Of a stretch of DNA of 64,000 bases, positions 55,943 through 64,000 are shown one piece after another. The stretch's first letter is position 1. Each line of letters begins with the position of its first letter. The translations under genes were made by a program, and so were the position numbers. Origin of the DNA: Bolinopsis microptera. Its lineage: Eukaryota > Ctenophora > Tentaculata > Lobata > Bolinopsidae. Where the stretch lies: positions 7,931,246 through 7,995,245 of the forward strand of contig NC_087081.1 of assembly GCF_026151205.1 (NCBI RefSeq). Reading direction: 5' to 3'. The notes below the pieces were generated by a model. It did not search any database. It was not told the origin of the DNA and saw only the letters and a program-made list of their open reading frames with translations.

Positions 55943-56068
55943 AATTGATTCACGATGTCAATCCTTTGCAGCTCGGCGAGGCCCAGTAGTGAATTTCACT
56001 TATTTACCGATTAGAGTTATTTGATGCGCGACGCGGCCCAGTCTGTTGGTGCATCGGGCTAGGCTACA
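55943..56068. mobile_element. ~120-bp element, copy 3 (diverged)
   Basis: It begins AATTGATTCACGATGTCAAT and ends GGCTACA, with ATGACGCTT on both sides. A further partial match lies at about 61233. Confidence 0.75.
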
Positions 56069-56109
56069 ATGACGCTTTTGTTTCACGATCACAATTCAAA
56101 ATAAAATTG

Positions 56110-56270
56110 CCGCCTTTGTGCTTTGCTCACCCCGGCTGTGCCCCCGGCAAATGCATGGTTTTTGGCCGGGCCGGGGTTTACCCCCGGCGATTTGCCAAAT
56201 TTTGGCCGGGGCCGGGAAGGGCCGGGGGTTGTGATTTTGGACGGGGCCGGGGCCCCGGTCGACCACTGCC
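56110..56270. repeat. GC-rich CCGGCCCCGG low-complexity block
   Basis: Repeated GGCCGGG/CCCCGGC words in an AT-rich neighbourhood. Open frames here are composition artefacts. Confidence 0.6.
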
Positions 56271-56499
56271 ACTGTAATATTTGTTCACCCATAGTTTTGA
56301 TATGTTACTTAATGTTATCTCAAATCAATCGTATAACTGATGATCATCTTACAAAGACAAAAAGAAACGACCAAAGTCATAGTTTGAAGTGCAATAATCC
56401 ATCAAATCTGTCAAAATTGTGTTCAGAACTTTTAACATTTGACTTTCGAATCGTTTAATCCATTTAATCCGTTTAATCTGTTTGAATGTGGGACAAAAT

Positions 56500-56840
56500 T
56501 TGGAAATTTCATCTTCAAAAACTGAAAATGGGACAACATGATTTTGCAATTTTCTTCCGGATTGTTAAGCTTTCTGCTGTGAGCTTCCTCCGACCGAAAT
56601 CAAACTTCCAGCACCGCAATCGAGTCATATGCCATCTATAATTGACTTATTAATTGGTTGCAGGTCAGACATTCAGTCAAAACTTAAACAGTGAATTTAC
56701 GGTCCTGGAAATTTCATCTTCAAAAACTGAAAATGGGACAGAAAATGGGACAACATGATTTTGAAATTTTCTCCCGGATTTTGACTTCCAGTACCTCTTA
56801 ATTTGGTTTCGTACCATCATCAATTAACTGACTAATTGGT
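56500..56840. repeat. Tandem duplication of about 200 bp
   Basis: ATTTCATCTTCAAAAACTG and GGGACAACATGATTTTG recur at about 56.50 and 56.71 kb with similar following sequence. No gene seen. Confidence 0.7.
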
Positions 56841-57047
56841 TTCTGGGCAAGAAGTTCATCCAATCTGTCAAATTTGTGTTCAGAAATTTTTAGAAAATGT
56901 GACAAGAAACTTCTTACCTTTGATCCCATGGCCCATTAATTGCAAAACCCTACCTTTCCTCTTGACAAGCCGTCTAGATTCCGTTTAGTATACAGTATAC
57001 CTTACCTTTGATACCTTTGATCTGCTTCATCGAAACTCGACAGGCCA

Positions 57048-57890
57048 TCAGAGTTGCTGACCACCCCAGAGAGAAGATGCCTCTCGATCGTTACGCCAGT
57101 CCAGTATAGAATTGGAGTTCGGTGATGTGAAGCCCCGGATTGGCGGTTTATCCGGCAAGGAAAGCATGAATGCCGTCATATGATGCTTGAAGCCATCATG
57201 TTTGGAGACTGCACGTATGTGCGAAGGTATACAGTTCCAGAGTCTGGGACCCATTACACCAAATGATGTTTCATATAGAGTCTGGTGAGCAGCTGAGCTT
57301 TTTGTACGGACAGCTGGAACCTTAGCAAGGGTACCCAATCGTGGATTTACTGTGAACTGTACTTCAAGGTCGTTGGATGTGAAACCATGTAGGATTTTCC
57401 ACATGTGCATGACAATGTAACGTTCTCTGCGCCTCTGAAGTGACATGAGGGACAGGGTTTTTAGGCGATCCCAATAATGGAGATGCTGTAAACCATGGAT
57501 CTTTGAAGTGAAAGTTCTTTGTACACTTTCAAGCTCCTGAATTTCATACACTTTCGCCGGATTCCACAGAGGAGAGCAATACTCTAAGTGGCTACGGACT
57601 AGTGACTTGTATAGTGTTAACATAACACCAGTATTGCGAGAGTGGAAGACACTGAATACCCATGCTGCCATCTTCCTCGCTTTATCACAACTAGATCGTA
57701 TGTGTGATGTCCAGGACGTATCACTGGATACTGTTATACCGAGATCACGGAGCTGATCCACAGGACTGAGTATAGTACCAGTTGATGTTCTGTATTGGAA
57801 CTGTTCATGGACAAAAGGAAGCTCATAGAGAGGATTACGTTTGTTGGCAAGATGGCATATGTACTCAAACTTATCCTCATGTAGTGCCAT
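57048..57890 (-). mobile_element. 3' part of a CR1/jockey-type LINE ORF2
   Basis: Open for 280 codons from an ATG at 57890. It reads DQLRDLGITVSSDTSW, KSLVRSHLEYCSPLWNPAK and ESVQRTFTSKIHGL, typical of the region after the reverse transcriptase. The catalytic core is absent, so it is 5'-truncated. Not a host gene despite the ATG. Confidence 0.9.
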
Positions 57891-57899
57891 GTTGTATAG

Positions 57900-58845
57900 A
57901 GTACCATATCAGGAATTGTTAACGTTCTTTTTGTTGTTGATAGTAATGGTAATTGATAATAATCCATGGAAATAGAATGACATATATATCACATATTAAT
58001 CCAATATACCATTTATTATGAATAATTATGCCAACATGTCATTTACTATTAGTAGTCCGTGAACTGGGTCGGGCTTCTTGGAAACTGCCTCATACGTTAT
58101 GTTATCTTCAAGCCAAAGTCGTTCACAGATATTTTATCAATTGTGATCGATATTGTTGAGAAGCCAGAAAAGCAATAAACAATGACCTATGACCATCAGT
58201 GACCATTCAATGATCATCAGCAATATTCTTTTTTTGATATTGTCTTGGATATTTTGCATCGCCTGAGCTAAGTACCGCTATAAATAGTTTTTATCAACAA
58301 AGGATGCTCCCTCTCGGAGAAGAAGCGATATGATAAGCAGTATTCTTTGGTCTAAAGAGAGCTATTGAAGCCTCCCTCTTGAATTCACTAACGGACAAAG
58401 ATACGATCCTTATTCCTTATGGATCGTTCTGTTAGATCACACTATTACTATACCTGTATATGCTGCATGCTACAATGGAATAACTAAAAAATGCAGATCA
58501 CCATTTTGATTTGCAGTAACGTTAAACTTCAAGCATGCATCAATAATTTCACTAAAACTAATGTTAGGAAAACCACGCTTCGTCTTCAAACATTTCTTTG
58601 GCAAAATGATCCGAATCGGATCATCCGATTATATCCCCTTTATGTTGTGCCGTTTAAATTTATCTTTTTCACAGTGCACTCTTTTATAAAGCGCCATTAT
58701 TCTTATTCTAAGTCAAGCAATTCTTGTAGAACATATTTATTAACATAACGTAACTGTGAAATTGTGATTTGAAAGCTATGTTTTTATGCATAGCTTTAAT
58801 TTAGCAAGTGATAGATAATTTGCAGAAGTGGGAAGAATCGGTTAA
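57900..58845. other. Intergenic region upstream of the SRCR/LDLa gene
   Basis: No gene seen. It should contain the promoter of the plus-strand gene; I could not identify a distinct core element. Confidence 0.4.
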
Positions 58846-61800
58846 ATGAGAACGATCATGAATCTCCAACTTGTTCTTCTCGTTTCTTTATGTCTCGCTA
58901 CAAAGTCACACGAGGGTAAGAATGGAAATATCATTTCATTTTTAGAAAAGATTTTATCAACAATATACAGATGGACATTTTCATTTGGTAAACCCATGTT
59001 ATCATATAGCTAGTACAGGTACGGTTACATTCCTCTCAAAAACACCGTCCTCTATAAGCTTTTAATGGATAGCCGAGTTCTATACAGAGGTTAACCAAAC
59101 TTAGCACTGTCTGGATCAGGTCTAAAGGATAATTTACTTAATGCCTTCTTAACCATACCATATTTCGATTGGCGCAGCCATTAAATCATTCTATACGCTG
59201 AACTATCGGAAACGTATTACAATCTACATAAAAACGCAAACACCCTACAATACACCTTTTTTGTAGGTTCTACAACCCATCCCGTCATTGAATCGTCTGT
59301 CAAGAATACAGATTATCATCAAACTTCAACGACAGTTTCATGGTACCTAAATCAAAACATGGCTGAAGACAGAACTAGTGCAGAATCCACAAGGAAACCA
59401 GCTGTGGTGTCAACCAATCAAATACCAACAAATCAGAAAGCGACCTTGAAAGCTACCACCATACAATCAACCACAGCAAAACCAACAATACTGAAAACAA
59501 CCATTTTGAAACCGACCAGTGTGAAGTTTACCCACGTTAAACCAACACTCACGAAATCGATCACCCGGAAGGAAAGTGGTGCTTCAAATGCTATACCCAA
59601 AAACAGTGAGTGGCAGGTTTACAATACATCACCTTATATTATCGCTGAGCTATAGATGAACAAGAAATAAATTTGTCTTCCGAAATCTTCGAAGTGCGTA
59701 TAGACTATGAATATTGACTTCAAATGATCTCATTCTGCAATTCTCCCCATCCCGCGTTGTAAAAGCAACCATGTACTAAATTTTCATCTTAAAGATTGGA
59801 ACGCAAAAATGGTCGAATTGTGGTCTCTTTTTAAAGCAATAATTATGGAGAAAATAAGATAAATTAAATTCTGATTAAGATCAATAACCTCAAACTTCAA
59901 ATCAATCAAATGTTTTCAATTACAATCAATATATTATATACAATGTGTTATTTTGCAGATGAACCAGTTGAAGGTGTCAGTTTGTTCCGTGTTATCAGTG
60001 AGTCTGGTGATGACGTACTCCCAGGAGAGAAAGGATTATTGCTCTACAAGGGGGCCACAGTGTGTAATAAACCTTTCAGTACCTCTACAGCTAACGATAT
60101 CTGCAGAGAACTGGGTTACACACGAGCAATGCTTTGGGATAGTGGAAATTATCCTCTTGATTTCCAAGAAAAATTTGATATCGCATTTACAAAGACAGGT
60201 GGTAGGCTTGACTGTGATGACTGGAGGACCTGCTCAGTTTTCACTCATTACAACACCTGGTGTAACCACTTCACTGATGTGTTTCTAACTTGTGCTGCAG
60301 GTATTTAGAATATGGTATTATAGAATCCCTTTTGAACTGTTGTTTATTTAGTTTGAAGGGGTTGCATTACTCATGAATAGTGTCAGAGCCTCACATGAAA
60401 TATCAAAATACAATTTCCGTCGTGTTCCTATGAATAAAGCTAGCCCTGAAGAAGAAGTGTATAAACGAGGAAGCTTTAGTCGACAAAATTTGAGTTTTTA
60501 TTGATATTCTAAATTTCATTTCACGGAACTTGAATTTCTTTTTTTTAGGAAATAATAAGACCGGAGAAGACAGTTCACAAATTGCAGGTAAATGCGATTA
60601 TAATAGCATCATATGAAATATGCAATTATTTCACCCAAATTATGCGATAAGTTGCCATGAATTATGCGATTATTTGTACATGAATTATTACCTAAAAGGT
60701 GCTCAATCATCAAGTGGATGTCAGTGAAATACAATCGTGAAAATAAAACAAGCAATTGAATCTGAAATATAAACGTAATGAGACAACTTTAAATTTAATG
60801 TTATGAATTTTCAGACGAACCAGTTAAAATTGACAGCTTGTTCCGTCTGGTCAGTGGGTCTGGTAAAGACGTACCACCGGGTAAGAGGGGACTGTTACTT
60901 TACAAAGGGGGCACAGTGTGCAAACATTACTTTAGCGATAATTCAGCAAGCGCTATCTGCAAAGAGCTGGGTTACACACGTGCAATGAGCTGGACTAGTA
61001 ATGGTGACATTTTATATAATGCGATTGATCCGGATCGCAAATACAGAAATGAATTGGTTATGACACTGGATCGTGTAAACTGCTTTATTGATGAGTGGAG
61101 TTCTTGCACTTATTCGACTTCTCCTGGCAACTCCTGCTGGCATAATGATGTGTTCCTTACTTGCTCCACAGGTACCTTAAAGCAAGAATCGTATTTATTA
61201 TATGGGCGACTGTTAAATTTTCCGACCCTTGGCTGATTATGTCAACCCTTTCCAGCTCGTAAATCTTTGATCTTGTTTTTAAAATCTCGGTTAATAAAAT
61301 AAGGATAACAGTTATTAAGTGTAAAACCTACGCAAAAATACAATTTCAATTTTTGTTCAAAATTGCAGTGCAGTTCAATTAAATTAATTTAAAAAATTGT
61401 TTTGAATCCCACTAGTATTCGCATTGAAACTATGATCACATTTCAGAGTTTATGTGGGAATTTAAGCGAGCAAGTCTTATTAAGGTGGTCAACGGAACCA
61501 AAACAGTTGCTGAAAACGAGGGTCTTTTAATTGTAACTGTGATAAGTAACAAGGATCAGAAAGAGATAAACGGAACTGTTTGCAATGATAATTTTGATTG
61601 GCATTCAGCAAATCTGTTTTGTCAGTCTATTGGCTATATTTTTGCTGACTGGGGAAGCTACCCAAGAAACTTGGAATATGCCCCTAAGTAAATTTTTAGT
61701 TAATCGTTCAATATTATAATGGATCCGAAAACTAATTTGAACAGTAATATTTACACACCTAAATTACCTGGTTAAAATTGTGTTTAGCTGATAGTGATTA

Positions 61801-64000
61801 AATTTTATCAAAAATCTGAGCTTCTTTGCACTGAATAATTTTGTGTACTTCTTCAAAAGCTAACAAAAAACGATAGCTTAGATTAATTAAATGTTATAAT
61901 TATCACTGTCCAGATCTTGGCTGAATAACACAAAAAGAGGTGTACCGATTATAATGGATGATGTGCGATGTGGACTGAACGATACAAATGTATCAATGTG
62001 CGACATGAGGATCATGAGACACAATTGTGAATATAAAGATAATATCTGGCTCCACTGCTTTAATCAGACAGGTATGAATCGATTATCTTATCGAATTTTA
62101 TTTGAACGCACATTAAGTTCAAAATTATGTTCGTTCACGCAATGTGAAAAAAAAAATAATGTTTTTCAGGGTGCACTGACAGAGACACGAAAACATGGAA
62201 ACCTGAACAAAAACATTGTTCCACCGCAAATATCGGTGGATTTTTGAAACAGGTATGCTTCGATAATAGCGAAAAACACTTTTATCACATTTGTGGGAAC
62301 ACCAACATATCATATGACCTGAATGAAAAGTTTGACAGAAACAGTGGGTTCTACAAGATGTCCGGTGTTTCTTCTGTGTGTGACAATGACCAGTATGCTT
62401 ACCAGGCGTGTGGGTTCAGCATCACAATAACAAGAAACTCACAGTTCATGTGCGGTGGTTACTTTCTTACTGGTAATAAACAAGGAGTAAATAAATTTGT
62501 TGAGTGTAACAACGAATGTGAAAATGTTTCAAGCGTAAAAAGGTCAAAGCGTCCTCGTGACAGAGAATCTGACGCAACTGTTTGTAACGACAAGTGCGAT
62601 GAGATATTATGTGAAGATGAAAGCAAGTGTAACGGAGTTAAGTACGGGATCCGTTGTTTCGAACATCGTGAACTGACCTATGTGCCTGCATCCCAGATAT
62701 GTGACGGTTTTAAGGGTTGTGATAATGGGAAGGATGAGGAGCACTGTGAGATTAATGATAACACAACGCAGACCTGCGTGCGTTTCCGTACAGCCCAGGG
62801 TAGCAGAGACCCTATATTCAGCTACACCAGGTGTAGTGTGTTCGATTTAAGACACCATTGGACAGAGCCGTACTGCGCTGAATATCTAGACCAGACAAAC
62901 TGCACTGATGTGAACAGAGTGGGCGGTTACTGTTCAATTGGTGGCTTCATGTCCAGCGTATCTAAGTTCGTACTCTGTGACAGTCCACAAGTAAAGTACA
63001 ATCATAAGATGGAACCAGTTTCTATTACTAATCTTTGTGACAATAATCTACATAATGAGTGTTTTTCGCCGTCTGATATTACAAACTGTGTGGTTCACAA
63101 ACACAAACTCTGCGATGGAGTTAGTGATTGCATAGACAATAGTGATGAAGAAGACATTTGTCGTTTTACCACAGTGGGTCATTTCAAATGTAACCGCACT
63201 TTTAATGCAAAAAAATACATGGAAATACCTGTATCTTGGATATTGGATAACAAAACTGATTGTTTAGATGGTGAGGATGAAAAACAGATTGGTTACTGTT
63301 TGGTAAACGGGTCTGTGTCTATCGTCTCAAAGTACGTGATCTGTGACAGTCATTTGAATGAGAGACGAACTCCGTTATGCGACGATAAGTTAGATACTGA
63401 ATGTATCTCCTCGTCTGCTTTTACAGACTGTGTGGTCCACAAACACAGATTTTGTGACGGAGTTTATGACTGTAGTGATGGTAGCGATGAAGCTCACGAT
63501 ATGTGCAGTCGTACTACGTCAGGTTCCTTTAAGTGTGAGCGCATTTTCAGTGCTAAAAAGGACTTGGGGATACCTTTCTCCTGGATATGGGATGACCAAA
63601 CTGATTGTGTTGACGGCAAGGATGAGGAGAGAGAGGATACGTGGAAATCGTGTGGAAAGGAAGAAGAAGGGACGTATAGAGTGGTATTACGAAAGGAAAC
63701 CTGCCAGAACGTATTCATATGCAAAGGATTAAATTACGTTGACTTTGATCACCTTTGTGATCATGTTACCGTAAATTCGTGTCCAATTGAAAATAAGGTC
63801 TGTAGGATTTCGCGTGATTATCCAAAAATCGAAACTTCTACTGGGAAAGAAACTTGTTCAGTGCGGGGTTTGTGTAAATCAAAAAACGTATTTAAAGATA
63901 CAACATGTCATATCAGGGAATTCAAGAGATCATCAGAGGATGTTTTCGGTATCAGAACAATGCTCACTGCTCCCACCTCCAAAGTGGACTGTAGTCTTCT
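58846..64000 (+). CDS. Secreted/ectodomain protein: signal peptide, Thr-rich stalk, 3 SRCR, LDLa-type Cys-rich exon (partial at 3' end)
   Basis: Exons 58846-58915, 59267-59605, 59959-60300, 60549-60587, 60815-61171, 61447-61687, 61914-62071 and 62170 to the window end; every phase fits, at least 1125 aa. Exon 1 is a signal peptide (MNLQLVLLVSLCLATKS). Exon 2 is a Thr/Lys/Pro mucin-like stalk. Exons 3 and 5 are each one SRCR domain (TVCNKPF, ICRELGYTRA, VFLTC). Exons 6 and 7 form a third, diverged SRCR split by an intron. Exon 8 is over 1.8 kb, open throughout and Cys-rich. It includes a possible furin site (VKRSKRP, about residue 640) and LDLa-type calcium motifs (ICDGFKGCDNGKDEEHC, DCIDNSDEEDIC, DCSDGSDEAHDMC). 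It is likely a secreted or membrane receptor for ligands or particles. The end and any membrane anchor lie outside. Confidence 0.9.

Overview
This is eukaryotic, metazoan genomic DNA. It is AT-rich, with GT-AG introns, SINE/LINE/TIR transposons, abundant minisatellites and animal gene families (SLC36-type transporter, astacin-TSP1 protease, MAD1, SRCR/LDLa protein, orphan 7TM receptors). I rebuilt the spliced genes by hand by matching exon phases. The species cannot be named. A non-bilaterian or other marine invertebrate is likely; a ctenophore would fit the nested intronic genes, but that is inference.

Layout. 1.7-28.8 kb (minus): an 11-exon SLC36/AVT-like amino-acid transporter of 421 aa. 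Its intron 4 holds two further genes, an SVOP-like MFS transporter (minus, 12.3-14.0 kb) and a two-exon 7TM receptor (plus, 18.3-20.2 kb). Intron 2 holds a two-exon gene for a 66-aa secreted peptide (plus, 27.3-27.7 kb). Intron 8 is almost entirely a ~5.7 kb array of a 44-bp unit that is itself a copy of the intron 8/exon 9 splice acceptor. 28.8-32 kb is intergenic (MITE, dispersed repeat, 15-bp array). 32.1-39.7 kb (minus): an astacin metalloprotease with a TSP1 domain, 5' end not found, with a 5'-truncated LINE and an 11-bp array in one intron. 41.3-50.8 kb (minus): complete 7-exon pyridoxal kinase, with a second 7TM receptor nested in intron 3. 51.5-53.4 kb (minus): MAD1 spindle-checkpoint gene with a frameshift in an AG/CT microsatellite near its C-terminus. 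53.4-58.8 kb: transposon-rich intergenic DNA. 58.8-64.0 kb (plus): a secreted or ectodomain protein with signal peptide, Thr-rich stalk, three SRCR domains and a long Cys-rich LDLa-containing exon that runs off the window.

The most unusual theme is that minisatellites sit directly on splice junctions. At least two acceptors (44-bp x ~119, 65-bp x 6) and one donor (27-bp x 4) have been tandemly amplified as intron/exon units, and several other arrays begin within about 0-35 bp of an exon edge. A second theme is gene-within-intron nesting (four nested genes). A third is a set of nested mobile elements with readable target-site duplications, including a ~115-bp element with 11-bp duplications. 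The genes have no evident shared pathway; membrane transport, extracellular proteolysis, B6 metabolism, mitotic checkpoint and reception are simply neighbours.
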